A stretch of 64,000 nt of DNA from Amycolatopsis coloradensis (GTDB lineage Bacteria; Actinomycetota; Actinomycetes; Mycobacteriales; Pseudonocardiaceae), in contig NZ_MQUQ01000021.1 of NCBI RefSeq assembly GCF_001953865.1, positions 62,001-126,000 on the forward strand, read 5' to 3'. Of the stretch, positions 31,772 through 39,883 are shown piece by piece. Both the position numbers and the translations under genes were made by a program. The notes under the pieces are model-generated. The model was not told the DNA's origin, did not search any database, and saw nothing but the letters and a program-made list of their open reading frames with translations. Each line of letters begins with the position of its first letter. The first letter of the stretch is position 1.

Positions 31772-31913
31772 GCGGATTTCGGGGCTTCTTGGCCGGCAGG
31801 GCTCTGCCCGAAGAAGCAGTCCTCGATCCGATGCCCGTCGGCGATCTGGACGATGTCCGGGGTGTGGAAGAAGCGACGGAGGCACTCCACATCAGCATGT
31901 TCGGCGTGCCGGT
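31768..31913 (-). pseudogene. short unidentified coding remnant
   Basis: Immediately after the CGNR regulator stop, another minus-strand frame reads HAEHADVECLRRFFHTPDIV and continues GHRIEDCFFGQSPAGQEAPK before a stop at 31768. The composition is protein-like, but there is no start codon outside the CGNR gene, and I cannot name a family. It may be the tail of a lost gene. Confidence 0.3.
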
Positions 31914-32426
31914 CTAGCTCGCCTGCCTGGTCCGATGGTCGGCGACGTGGACCCGGGTCGCGCAGCGGGTGGAGCAAAACCGGCGGCGTCCGTTGCGGGA
32001 GACGTCGACGTAGACCGTTTCGCAGCCTTCGCGGGAGCAGACGCCGAAGCGGTCCGGGGCGTCGCAGACCAGATGCGCGAGCCCGCCCGCGGTGTAGGCG
32101 TGGACCCGGGGGACGGTTCCGGCGTGGGCGTCGACGTAGTGCAGGTGGGGAGCTTTGCCGTCGTGAGTGGAGATGTACGGCTTGGACGCGGAGTCGAACA
32201 GCAGGGCGTTGACGAGGTCGACACGCTCGGCCGCGTTCGCTTCGAAGACATGGCGGAGACGGCGGGTCCAGGCGAAGATTTCGGTCGCTTCGTGCTCCTG
32301 GACCGCGGCGACCGTCATGCGGTCCTTGAAGATCGCGGTCAGCTCGGCGGGGCCGGCGGCGTCGCCGAGGTTCACCAGTTCGGCGGCGATCTGCGCCGCC
32401 GCCCCGCCGTAAGGGTTGAAGTGCAT
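31914..32426 (-). CDS. ABATE/CGNR-type zinc-finger regulator
   Basis: A 170-residue protein starting at the ATG at 32426 (MHFNPYGGAAAQIAAELVNL). The N-terminal helical ABATE domain is followed by the zinc finger FGVCSREGCETVYVDVSRNGRRRFCSTRCATRVHVADHR. The four Cys are intact, but the usual CGNR tail reads CATRVHV. It is the second of three such regulators in this window. The short upstream region holds an A/T-rich stretch (TAATGAGTTAATG on this strand), a probable operator. It is divergent from a small zinc-ribbon protein. Confidence 0.85.
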   Translation of the reverse strand: MHFNPYGGAAAQIAAELVNLGDAAGPAELTAIFKDRMTVAAVQEHEATEIFAWTRRLRHVFEANAAERVDLVNALLFDSASKPYISTHDGKAPHLHYVDAHAGTVPRVHAYTAGGLAHLVCDAPDRFGVCSREGCETVYVDVSRNGRRRFCSTRCATRVHVADHRTRQAS

Positions 32427-32451
32427 TAACTCATTACAGCACGATGGGGGC

Positions 32452-32640
32452 ATGGAAGCGAACAAATGCCCGCGGTGTGGGTGGCCGCTGGCCGAACTGC
32501 CCAGGAACGCGACGAATTCCCAGCGGGTCTCCCAGGGGAGCCTCGACTACATCCGGTGTCTGTGCGGGAGCTGGCTCGCTCGCGTCGACGGTGTCGTGCT
32601 CGGCGCGACGAAGTCCCAGCTGGGGCAGCCTCAGCTCTGA
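32452..32640 (+). CDS. small zinc-ribbon-like protein
   Basis: A 62-residue protein beginning MEANKCPRCGWPL after a GGGGG ribosome site. Two Cys pairs (CPRC at 6-9, CLC at about 40-42) could hold one zinc. It ends ATKSQLGQPQL, and its last 10 bases overlap the 3' end of the opposite integrase gene. Function unknown; it may be a nucleic-acid or protein-binding accessory factor. It could also be part of the CGNR-regulated divergent unit. Confidence 0.6.
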   Translation: MEANKCPRCGWPLAELPRNATNSQRVSQGSLDYIRCLCGSWLARVDGVVLGATKSQLGQPQL

Positions 32641-33752
32641 CGGTGGCGCGCGTCGGCGAGCAGTTGCGCGAGCGCGTGCACGGGAGAGGTCTCCAGTTTG
32701 TGCCGGTGTGCGTCGTAGCGGTCGCGGGTGGTGCGGATGTCGGCGTGCCCCAGCAGGTCCTGGACCTTCTGGACCGGGACGTCGTTGGCCAGCAACAGGG
32801 TTCCGGTGGTCCGCCGCGCGGTGTGCGGGGAGATGGTGTTCGCTTCGCTGAGTCCGGCGGCGCGGGCCTGCGCGCGGAGGAGGAACCAGACATCGCGCTG
32901 TGCCAACGGTTTTCCGCCGGGTTTGGTGCTGTCGTAGCGGTGCGGCATGGTCGCGAGCAGTGGGCCGGTCAGCTCGTCGGGGCGGACACCGGTCCGGGCG
33001 GCACGCAGGTCGAGGTAGCGGCGCAGCGGATGCTGGGCGGCGGGGACGAGCGGGACGAAGTCGCGGTGGCCGCCTTTGGCGGTGTAACGCAGGATCGTGT
33101 GCCCGGCGTCGGTGTCGAGATCGCGCACGGTGGCGGTGGTCAGGCCGGAGACGCGCAAGCCGGTGTAGAACAGGATCGCGACGACGGCGGCGTCGCGCCA
33201 GGACGGTTCGGTGTCGTTGGCGCGGGCCCGGTTCTCCATGTGGTTGAGCAGTTTCGCCGTCGACTCGCCGCCCAGCGCCGGCAGCGGCGGGGTCTTGCCG
33301 GTCTTGGGCCGGTTGACCGCGGACACCGGATTGCGGTCGGCGATGTCGTTGGACTGCAGGTACCGGTACCAGCTGGAGATGCCGGCGAGGGTGCGCGCGA
33401 CGGTCGAATCGGCCGCGGGCCGGGGCAGGCCATCCCTTCCGGTCACGGTGAGGGTGTTCTTCCAGGCGTCGACGTCGGCACGCCGGGCCGTCAGCGGGTC
33501 GAGCCCGGTGCGGGCGCACCAGCCGAGCCAGGCGGAGAGGTCGGCGTAGTAGGCGCGGCGGGTGTGGTCGGTCTTGTCGGTTTCGAGCCAGAGCGCGGTG
33601 ATGTGCCGGATCGCGTACCGGTCGAGCGGGTCGGCAGGGGGGAGCGCGGGCAGCAGCGCGACGGCTTCGGCGAGGACCTGCCGCCGGTTCTCGGCCCTGG
33701 TCTCCGGCAGCCCCCGCGAGGTGGGCACGAGTTCGGCGGACATCGTGATCAT
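32631..33752 (-). CDS. tyrosine recombinase/integrase
   Basis: A 373-residue site-specific recombinase. The N-terminal SAM-like core-binding domain (about 45-165) is followed by the catalytic domain with all expected residues: Arg200 (TGLRVSGL), Lys226 (TAKGGH), His310-x-x-Arg313 (SPHTARRT), His336 (GHADIRTT) and nucleophile Tyr346 (RDRYDAH). The ATG at 33743 is an alternative start. It could be mobile-element derived or a stand-alone recombinase. No directionality factor, relaxase or phage genes are nearby, and no att core could be confirmed next to it. Confidence 0.87.
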   Translation of the reverse strand: MITMSAELVPTSRGLPETRAENRRQVLAEAVALLPALPPADPLDRYAIRHITALWLETDKTDHTRRAYYADLSAWLGWCARTGLDPLTARRADVDAWKNTLTVTGRDGLPRPAADSTVARTLAGISSWYRYLQSNDIADRNPVSAVNRPKTGKTPPLPALGGESTAKLLNHMENRARANDTEPSWRDAAVVAILFYTGLRVSGLTTATVRDLDTDAGHTILRYTAKGGHRDFVPLVPAAQHPLRRYLDLRAARTGVRPDELTGPLLATMPHRYDSTKPGGKPLAQRDVWFLLRAQARAAGLSEANTISPHTARRTTGTLLLANDVPVQKVQDLLGHADIRTTRDRYDAHRHKLETSPVHALAQLLADARHRQS

Positions 33753-33791
33753 CCTAGTCGCGGGGCGATCCCAGGCCCCGGCTCGTGACCG

Positions 33792-33853
33792 GCGTTTCGT
33801 CCTCTGGTTGCGGTCGTCGCGCGTGCGAGTACCGCAACTAGAGGACGAAACGC
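33792..33853. repeat. long inverted repeat upstream of the integrase
   Basis: Twenty-three-base arms (33792-33814 and 33831-33853) match at 22 positions around a 16-base loop. The arm core TTCGTCCTCTGGTTGCGG recurs as a single copy with one change at 59320-59337. The repeat ends nine bases before the deaminase stop. Confidence 0.8.
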
Positions 33854-33861
33854 GGGAGGGG

Positions 33862-34290
33862 TCAGGTGTAGTACCCGGCTACGGGGACGCGGGCCTCGTC
33901 GAACAGCGCCGGTCCTTCCAGGCGCACCGACGGCGCGGTGGACGGCGGCTTGAGCGCGGTGATCTGCTCGGCCGACAGCGCGAACACGACTCGTCCCAGA
34001 CCGGAGCGTTCGATGGCGCCCTGGCACATCCCGCACGGCTGGCAGCTGGTGTACATCGTCGTCCCCGCCGCGACGGCCGGTTCCAGCTCCCGCGCGGCCC
34101 AGACGGCGAGCTTCAGCTCCGGGTGCAGGCTGATGTCCGATTGCGACACCGTCGTGTTGTGGTCCTCGGCCAGCACCGTGCCTTCGGGGCCGACGAGGAG
34201 CGAACCGAACGGCGGGTCGCCGTCCACACGGGACTTGGCGGCCAGTTCGATGGCGCGGCGGAGGAATTTCTCGTCTTCTTCGGTCATCAT
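33862..34290 (-). CDS. nucleoside/CMP-dCMP-type deaminase family protein
   Basis: A 142-residue zinc deaminase. The zinc His and catalytic Glu sit in SLHPELKLAVWA, where the family usually has HAE, so Pro replaces Ala. The two Cys ligands are in TSCQPCGMCQGAI. The N-terminal helix EKFLRRAIELAAKSRVDGDP is typical of the guanine-deaminase/tRNA-adenosine-deaminase-like group of free nucleobase deaminases. The ATG at 34290 overlaps the stop of the LLM oxidoreductase, so the two are co-translated. The substrate is not evident. Confidence 0.83.
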   Translation of the reverse strand: MMTEEDEKFLRRAIELAAKSRVDGDPPFGSLLVGPEGTVLAEDHNTTVSQSDISLHPELKLAVWAARELEPAVAAGTTMYTSCQPCGMCQGAIERSGLGRVVFALSAEQITALKPPSTAPSVRLEGPALFDEARVPVAGYYT

Positions 34291-35153
34291 CGGTCCTGTT
34301 CGGTTCGGTATCGGCCCAGTTCCCAGTGTGCGGCCACGGTCGCCAAAGCCTGCCAGGCGGCTTCCGGACGGAGGGTCTCTTCGGGGTCGCCGGAGAACGG
34401 GTCGAGCACGACCGTCTCGGCGCCGAGGTGGCGAAGCCGGTCGAGGTCGTCGACGATCTGCTCGATCGTGCCCTCCCCGGCGAGGCGGTCCGGCCCGGTG
34501 ACCGGACGTCCGGTGATGTTCAGCAGGATCCGCGGGGTGAACGCGGGGACCGGCCGGTCGTGGGCGTCGGCGATGGCCTTGACCCTGGTGAGCGCTTCGG
34601 TGAGCCAGGGGAGCGTGGCCCGCAGCGGATGCCACGCATCACCGACCCGGACGGCGCGGCGGATCCCCGCGTCACTGTTTCCGCCGACCCAGATCGGGAT
34701 GTCACCCGCCCGGTAGTCGGCGTCGTTCGCCCACGCCTTCCGCACGGTGTCGAGATGGCCGTCGGTCAGCCGTCCCCGCTGCTCGAACGGGACGTCGAGC
34801 GCTTCGAACTCCTGGCGGGCCCAGCCGGACGCGACGCCGAGCACGAGCCGTCCGCCGCTGAGCTGGTTCAGGTTCGCGGCCATCCGGGCGATCAGCAGCG
34901 GATGCCGGTACGGGACGATGAGCACGGTCGTGCCCAGCCGGATCCGGCTCGTCACGCCGGCGAGCCACGACAGCGTCGTGAACGGCTCGTAGAACGGCGC
35001 CGGGTACTGCTCGGCGACGTCGGGAGTGATGGCGACGTGGTCGGACACCATGAGCAGGTCGTAGCCGAGACCTTCGACCGTGGCGGCCCAGCCGCGGAGG
35101 ATTCCGGGGTCGGCCCCCGGTCCGAAATTCGGGACGTTGACACCTATTCGCAC
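34287..35153 (-). CDS. LLM-class F420-dependent oxidoreductase
   Basis: A 288-residue luciferase-like TIM barrel. It has the start MRIGVNVPNFGPGADP, the cofactor-region strand YDLLMVSDHVAITPDV, SGGRLVLGVASGWARQEFEA and IPIWVGGNSDAGIRRAVRVG, as in F420-dependent family members of actinobacteria. The substrate is unknown. It leads a two-gene unit with the deaminase and is divergent from an Lrp-type regulator, with a dyad between that may be the operator. Confidence 0.87.
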   Translation of the reverse strand: MRIGVNVPNFGPGADPGILRGWAATVEGLGYDLLMVSDHVAITPDVAEQYPAPFYEPFTTLSWLAGVTSRIRLGTTVLIVPYRHPLLIARMAANLNQLSGGRLVLGVASGWARQEFEALDVPFEQRGRLTDGHLDTVRKAWANDADYRAGDIPIWVGGNSDAGIRRAVRVGDAWHPLRATLPWLTEALTRVKAIADAHDRPVPAFTPRILLNITGRPVTGPDRLAGEGTIEQIVDDLDRLRHLGAETVVLDPFSGDPEETLRPEAAWQALATVAAHWELGRYRTEQDR

Positions 35154-35181
35154 AGGTCAAGGCTATCGGCGCGGCGGAAGT

Positions 35182-35202
35182 CCGGGAAGAGATCTTTCCC
35201 GG
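35182..35202. promoter_or_regulatory. dyad between the LLM and Lrp genes
   Basis: CCGGGAA (35182-35188) and TTCCCGG (35196-35202) are perfect arms around seven bases that contain AGATCT. The dyad sits in the 92-base divergent gap, a likely Lrp-family site. Confidence 0.55.
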
Positions 35203-35245
35203 CGTAACGGGCTTCGCGCCGTGGATCTGCCGGTATTCTGGCCCG

Positions 35246-35692
35246 ATGGCCGAGACTCTCGACGCGACGGACTGGGCGATCCTGGTCGAACTCCAGAAGG
35301 ACGGGCGCCTCCCGCTCACCGAGCTGGGCAAGCGGGTCAGCCTGAGCGCGTCGGCGACGACGGACCGGGTCAAGCGACTGGAGTCGGCCGGGGTGATCAC
35401 CGGCTATCGCGCCGACGTCGACCTCGAAAAGGCCGGGTACGTGGTGCTCGCGGTGGTGCGGCTGAAGTACCCGGGCAGTAAGCACGCGCCGCTGCACAAA
35501 CTCCTGGCTGAACGGACCGAGATCCTCGAATGCCTCCGTACGACCGGTGACGACTGCTATTCGCTGAAGATCGCGGCGCCGTCGATGGGAAGGCTGGAGG
35601 AGATCGTCAACGAGCTGGCGCTGTTCGGGAGCACGAACACGAACATCGTCTACAACCAGACGCTGCCCTACCGGGGGCCGCAGGGCCCGTGA
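35246..35692 (+). CDS. Lrp/AsnC family transcriptional regulator
   Basis: A 148-residue Lrp protein. The HTH is LPLTELGKRVSLSASATTDRVKRLESAGVI (about 23-52), followed by the RAM ligand domain starting YVVLAVVRLKYPGSKH and ending NTNIVYNQTLPY. RAM domains bind amino acids or related small molecules and drive octamer formation. It is divergent from the LLM/deaminase pair and convergent with rox, from which it is separated by a terminator-like stem. Confidence 0.88.
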   Translation: MAETLDATDWAILVELQKDGRLPLTELGKRVSLSASATTDRVKRLESAGVITGYRADVDLEKAGYVVLAVVRLKYPGSKHAPLHKLLAERTEILECLRTTGDDCYSLKIAAPSMGRLEEIVNELALFGSTNTNIVYNQTLPYRGPQGP

Positions 35693-35711
35693 CCACGACG
35701 GCCACGGGCCC
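35683..35711. terminator. bidirectional terminator between lrp-like gene and rox
   Basis: GGGCCCGTG (35683-35691) and CACGGGCCC (35703-35711) form a G/C-rich nine-base stem with an 11-base loop, exactly at the convergent ends of the two genes. Confidence 0.55.
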
Positions 35712-35718
35712 CCGGATG

Positions 35719-37158
35719 TCAGCCTTGGGCGGATGAATTCCTTCGCCACCCGAACCATCGGCGCAGCGCCACGAGCAGCTCCTGCTGGTCTTCGCCCGCC
35801 CACGCCACGTGACCGTCCGGGCGCAGCAGCACGGCGGGCACCTCCAAGTCCCCACCGGCGTCGACGACATGGTCGACCCGATCTCCCCAGTCCTGTACCG
35901 AAAGCCGGCCGGTCCGGTCGAGCAGCAGGCCGCGGCCGCCGCGCATGAGCCCGTAGAGCCGCCCCAGGCCGAGTTCGAGGTCCCGCATCCGGCGGCCGAG
36001 CAGTTCGTGCCCGTCGCCGAAGTCGTAGCGGATCCCGGTCGCGGTGATCTTCTCGGTCAGGTACCGATTCACCTCTTCGAAGTCCATCAGTTCCGACAGC
36101 AGCCGCCGCACCGCCCGGGCGCCCGGATCGAGCGACATCAGCAGCATCTGCGCGCGAGTGTTGTTCAGGACGCCGTCGGCCACCGGATGCCGTTCGGAGT
36201 GGTAAGTGTCCAGCAAGTCCTCCGGCGCCCAGCCATCGATCGCCGCGGCCAGCTTCCAGCCGAGGTTGAAGGCGTCCTGAATACCGAGGTTGAGTCCTTG
36301 CCCGCCGACGGGCGGGTGGACGTGCGCGGCGTCGCCCGCCAGGAACACGCGGCCGACCCGGTAGCGCTCGGCCAGCCGGGTCGCGTCACCGAACCGGGAC
36401 AGCCAACGTGGGGAACGCACGCCGAAGTCGGTCCCCGCGGTGGCGACGAGTTGCCGTTTGAACTCGTCGAACGACGGCGGGACCCGGGGATCCTCGCTCA
36501 CTCCGTCGGCGGGAACGACGACCCGGTACACCCCGTCCCCGATCGGGCCCGCGCCGAAACGCAACTGGGTCTTGCGGACCTCGGTCATCACCGCGAGCAC
36601 GGTCTCCTGGTCCGCGGTCAGCTCCATCTCGCCGAGCAGTGTCTCGACCGTGGTCGGCTCGCCGGGGAACTCGACGCCGAGGAGCTTGCGCATCGTGCTG
36701 CGGCCGCCGTCGCAGCCGACGAGGTAACGCGAGCGCAGCCGCGTCCCATCGGCCAGTTCGACGTCCACCCCGTCTTCGTCCTGGCTCAGCCCGGTCACCT
36801 CGCGCCCGCGCCGGATCTCGACGCCCACCTCGGTGGCGTGTTCGAGCAGCAGCCGGTCGGTGACGGGCTGGGGAATACCGAGGACGTAGGCGTGCGTGCT
36901 GTCCAACGACGACGACGGTTTGACGATGCCCGCGAAGTACCCCCTGATCGGCGCCTGCTTGCCGTGCTCCAGAAATCGCTCCAGCAGACCCCGCTGGTCC
37001 ATCACCTCGATGCTGCGCGCGTGCAGGCCCAGCGAGCGGACGACCTTGGTCGGCTCCGGATCCCGCTCCAGGACGACCACCCGGACACCGTGCAGCCGCA
37101 GTTCGGCGCCCAGCATCATGCCGGTCGGCCCGCCACCGGCGATGATCACGTCGATCAA
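35719..37158 (-). CDS. rox: rifampicin monooxygenase
   Basis: A 479-residue class A flavin monooxygenase whose sequence strongly resembles characterised actinobacterial Rox enzymes. It has the dinucleotide fold IIAGGGPTGMMLGAELRLHG (6-25), the DG motif CDGGRSTMRKLLG (149-161), and the FAD motif GDAAHVHPPVGGQGLN (275-290). Its C-terminal thioredoxin-like domain ends DGHVAWAGEDQQELL. Rox hydroxylates the rifampicin naphthyl ring, linearising and inactivating the drug. The TTG at 37158, preceded by AGGGGGAAAC, is the start. The longer open frame runs upstream through the RAE and is not coding. Induction by rifamycins is expected from the RAE about 50 bases upstream. Confidence 0.9.
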   Translation of the reverse strand: MIDVIIAGGGPTGMMLGAELRLHGVRVVVLERDPEPTKVVRSLGLHARSIEVMDQRGLLERFLEHGKQAPIRGYFAGIVKPSSSLDSTHAYVLGIPQPVTDRLLLEHATEVGVEIRRGREVTGLSQDEDGVDVELADGTRLRSRYLVGCDGGRSTMRKLLGVEFPGEPTTVETLLGEMELTADQETVLAVMTEVRKTQLRFGAGPIGDGVYRVVVPADGVSEDPRVPPSFDEFKRQLVATAGTDFGVRSPRWLSRFGDATRLAERYRVGRVFLAGDAAHVHPPVGGQGLNLGIQDAFNLGWKLAAAIDGWAPEDLLDTYHSERHPVADGVLNNTRAQMLLMSLDPGARAVRRLLSELMDFEEVNRYLTEKITATGIRYDFGDGHELLGRRMRDLELGLGRLYGLMRGGRGLLLDRTGRLSVQDWGDRVDHVVDAGGDLEVPAVLLRPDGHVAWAGEDQQELLVALRRWFGWRRNSSAQG

Positions 37159-37210
37159 AGTTTCCCCCTGTGTTCTCGTTGCCACGGCGGGAGATTCTGC
37201 GGTATGCCAG

Positions 37211-37229
37211 GGGGCTTGCCGCAAGCCCC
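37211..37229. promoter_or_regulatory. rifampicin-associated element (RAE)
   Basis: GGGGCTTGCCGCAAGCCCC is a perfect 19-base inverted repeat. It matches the published RAE consensus found before rifampicin-inducible resistance genes (rox, arr, rph, rgt, helR) in actinobacteria. It lies 53 bases before the rox TTG start. Confidence 0.88.
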
Positions 37230-37844
37230 GGGGTGCGCTATACGTTGGAAGTGGCAGGGAGAGGCCCTTCCAAGCAGTCTCCTTACGCAGGCCGCGCACT
37301 CGTCATCGGGACAAAAGCCGACCGCCTCGATGTCGGCGTCCACGCCAAAGCAGTCGGGATCCAACTCGATCATCATCGTCGTTCCGCGGCGACGGGACGC
37401 GGTGACTGCCTCGGGCGGGCTGATCGGGCGCAGTCCTGCCAGTTCCTGGCGCAGGCAGCGCCCGCCACACCTCCATGACGGTTCGGCGACTCAAGGCCGC
37501 GGCGGCCATCAGTTCGCCCCAGCAGCGCTCCGCCCGGCAGACTTGGTCGTCGGTGATCGAGAAGGAGAGATCACCGAGGATCTCGACTACCACCTCGGCT
37601 CGACGAGGGAGACACCGAACGAAGTACATTCCCGGTCAGCGGTGAACAGACTCGTCTAATCCGACGACCGTGATGTCGGCACCGCGGTACCCGCCCTGTC
37701 GCACAACACAATTCCACGTCGTCCGACCGTACGGCAGGTCGAGAAGAACGCGTCGAAAGGCGGCGTGAAGCGCATACGGGTTGGTTTCACAACCTGAGGG
37801 CGATGGTGGCGACCGACACCGAACGGCACATCCCCGCAGTCATC
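37230..37844. other. gap without a convincing gene
   Basis: Several short frames overlap here on the minus strand. One begins MMIELDPDCFGVDADIEAVG (start 37376) and another contains ITDDQVCRAERCWGELMAAA. Both look protein-like, but neither is complete or has a good ribosome site, and the first would read through the RAE. They may be fragments of one frameshifted gene. Confidence 0.35.
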
Positions 37845-37874
37845 ACGAACTTGTTCGTAACGAACATGTTCGTT
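37845..37874. promoter_or_regulatory. tandem TetR operators before the TetR/flavin monooxygenase operon
   Basis: ACGAACTTGTTCGT (37845-37858) abuts AACGAACATGTTCGTT (37859-37874). Both are palindromes of ACGAAC-N2-GTTCGT, centred 15 bases apart, ending 11 bases before the TetR ATG. Confidence 0.75.
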
Positions 37875-37885
37875 ACAGTGGTCGT

Positions 37886-38560
37886 ATGGCACCAGACAAG
37901 AGCCGCCGGGAGCGACCGGCCAAACCCGCGCTGAGCCGCGACGGCATCGTGGCCGCCGCTGTCGGGATCCTGCGTGAGGAAGGCCTGCGGAAGGTCACGA
38001 TGCGCCGCCTGGCACAGGAACTCGACACCGGCGCGGCCTCCCTCTACGTCTACGTCCGCAACACCGCCGAACTGCACGCGGCGATCCTGGACGAACTCCT
38101 CGGCACGATTCCCGAACCGTCCTCCGAAGGCGGCTGGCGAGACCGGCTCGAGCGACTCCTCGCGGCCTACACCTCGACACTGCTCGAATACCCCGGGCTC
38201 GCCCTGTCCGCATTGGTGGCCCGCCCGAGCGGCGAGAACTATCTCGCCCTGGTCGAGAACCTGCTCGCGCTCCTCGCCGAGGGTGGCGTGCCGCCCGAAC
38301 GCCGCGCCTGGGGCATCGACATCCTCTTGCAGCACGCCACGGCGACCGCGGCCGAGCACGCCGACCAGGAATCCCACGACGACTGGGACGCACTCGCCCG
38401 CGCCGTGCGGGACGCCGACGAGACGACCCATCCACAGATCGCCGCCCACGCGGCCGACCTGCTCGCCGGACATCCCGCGCAGCGGTCGTCCTGGGGCTTC
38501 CAGGTGCTGATCACCGGAATCACCCGGACCGCCGTGCCACCCGAAAGGAACCCGGAATGA
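37886..38560 (+). CDS. TetR family regulator (TetR_C class of drug-efflux/drug-modifying operons)
   Basis: A 224-residue TetR regulator starting at the ATG at 37886. The HTH is VTMRRLAQELDTGAASLYVYVRNTAELHAAIL (about 34-65), which matches the TetR(A-H)-like subgroup with VYV in place of YYH. The C-terminal TetR_C_1 domain is helical throughout and ends VLITGITRTAVPP. Its stop overlaps the ATG of a TetX-like monooxygenase (ATGA), and two adjacent palindromes precede it. This is a self-regulated repressor-enzyme operon. Confidence 0.87.
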   Translation: MAPDKSRRERPAKPALSRDGIVAAAVGILREEGLRKVTMRRLAQELDTGAASLYVYVRNTAELHAAILDELLGTIPEPSSEGGWRDRLERLLAAYTSTLLEYPGLALSALVARPSGENYLALVENLLALLAEGGVPPERRAWGIDILLQHATATAAEHADQESHDDWDALARAVRDADETTHPQIAAHAADLLAGHPAQRSSWGFQVLITGITRTAVPPERNPE

Positions 38561-39690
38561 CCACACGTCACCCCATCGCGATCATCGGCGCGGGACTCGG
38601 CGGGCTCACCCTGGCCCGCGTCCTGCACGTCAACGGCATCGAAGCCGCCGTGTTCGACCTGGACGCCTCACCGTCCGCCCGGACGCAAGGCGGCATGCTC
38701 GACATCCACGAGGAATCCGGTCAGGAAGCACTCCGGGCCGCCGGTCTCCACGAGGAATTCCGCGCGCTCGTGCACCCCGGTGGCGAGGCCATGCGCATCC
38801 TCGACCAGCACGCCGTCGTGCATCTCGACGAGGCCGACGACGATGACGGCGGCCGTCCCGAAATCGCCCGTGGAGACCTGCGTGACCTCCTGCTCGGCTC
38901 ACTGCCCGAAGGCACGGTGCGCTGGGGCGCCAAGATCACCGGTGCCCGCCCGCTCGGCGGCGGCGAGCACGAGGTCACCCTGGCCGACGGGACGACCTTC
39001 ACCACGGGCCTGCTGATCGGCGCCGACGGCGCGTGGTCCAAGGTCCGGCCCCTGGTCTCCGACGCGGAACCGGCCTACGAGGGCGTTTCCTTTGTGGAGG
39101 TCCACCTCCACGACGCCGAGAACCACCACCCCGCGAACACCGCGCTCGTCGGAGGCGGCATGTTCTTCGCACTCGGTGCGGGCAAAGGTTTCCTGGCCCA
39201 CTACGACTCCACGGGCAGCCTGCACGTCTACATCGCGCTGAAGACCGCCGAAGACTGGATCTCCACGATCGACTTCAGCGACACCGCCGCCGCGAAGACC
39301 GCGGTGCTGGAGCACTTCGGCGACTGGGACGCGCGACTGCGGGCGCTGATCACCGACGCGGACGGCGCCCTCACCCCGCGGCCGATCCACGCGCTGCCGA
39401 CCGGCCACCGCTGGGACCGCGTCCCCGGCGTCACCCTCCTCGGTGACGCCGCCCATCTGATGTCGCCGTTCGCCGGTGAGGGCGCCAACCTCGCCATGCA
39501 AGACGGCGCCGAACTCGGCCTTGCCCTCGCCACTCATCCCGGTGACGCCGAAGCCGCGCTCGGCACGTACGAGCAGGCGTTGTTCCCGCGCAGCGAGGCC
39601 TCGGCGACCGAGTCCGCCCAAAGCCTGCTCGTCTGCTTCGCCGAAGACTCCCCGAAGCCCCTGCTGGAATTGTTCGCGTCGTACCGCTGA
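38557..39690 (+). CDS. TetX-like FAD-dependent monooxygenase
   Basis: A 377-residue flavin monooxygenase. The dinucleotide fold is AIIGAGLGGLTLARVLHVNG (8-27). It continues LDIHEESGQEALRAAGL, typical of TetX, the DG motif LLIGADGAWSKVRPLV, and LLGDAAHLMSPFAGEGANLA (about 290-309), where TetX enzymes also have SPFAGEG. By family it hydroxylates tetracycline-like or other aromatic polyketides. Co-expression with a TetR repressor fits an inducible inactivating enzyme. Tetracycline activity itself is inference. Confidence 0.85.
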   Translation: MTTRHPIAIIGAGLGGLTLARVLHVNGIEAAVFDLDASPSARTQGGMLDIHEESGQEALRAAGLHEEFRALVHPGGEAMRILDQHAVVHLDEADDDDGGRPEIARGDLRDLLLGSLPEGTVRWGAKITGARPLGGGEHEVTLADGTTFTTGLLIGADGAWSKVRPLVSDAEPAYEGVSFVEVHLHDAENHHPANTALVGGGMFFALGAGKGFLAHYDSTGSLHVYIALKTAEDWISTIDFSDTAAAKTAVLEHFGDWDARLRALITDADGALTPRPIHALPTGHRWDRVPGVTLLGDAAHLMSPFAGEGANLAMQDGAELGLALATHPGDAEAALGTYEQALFPRSEASATESAQSLLVCFAEDSPKPLLELFASYR

Positions 39691-39725
39691 GGGGGAGCCA
39701 GTGATGGACACTGGGTGGCCGGAAG

Positions 39726-39857
39726 AATGCCGGCGGGCTCCTCACCGACGGCGAGGCGGACCGATCGGAGTTCCTGGCAGGCATCGCGGCGCAGTGGTCA
39801 CGGCTCGATCTTGGCGAATACCCGTTCGTGCACAAGGTGGCGACACAGCTCCGCGAG
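39726..39857 (+). pseudogene. C-terminal fragment of a TetR regulator
   Basis: The frame reads GGLLTDGEADRSEFLAGIAA, then SRLDLGEYPFVHKVATQLRE and loses family pattern. This matches the end of TetR_C_1-type regulators, where EYPFVHxVA is followed by a helix ending at LLAGI. No HTH or start remains, so it is a relic, perhaps of an older copy of the adjacent repressor. Confidence 0.5.
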
Positions 39858-39883
39858 CAATCTTCGCTAAACCGGATCGAGCC

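Noticed and set aside
32631..33853. Complete phage or integrative element
   Set aside because: An integrase and a nearby long inverted repeat exist, but no excisionase, replication, relaxase or structural genes are seen, and no direct-repeat att pair could be matched inside the window.
37155..37376. Small gene starting MMIELDPDCFG
   Set aside because: It would read through the RAE and into the rox leader, has no proper ribosome site and no recognisable family. Kept only as part of the gap description.
35809..37659. 616-codon plus-strand frame across rox
   Set aside because: It is antisense to rox, whose motifs are unambiguous, and it runs through the RAE and the 3' gap.
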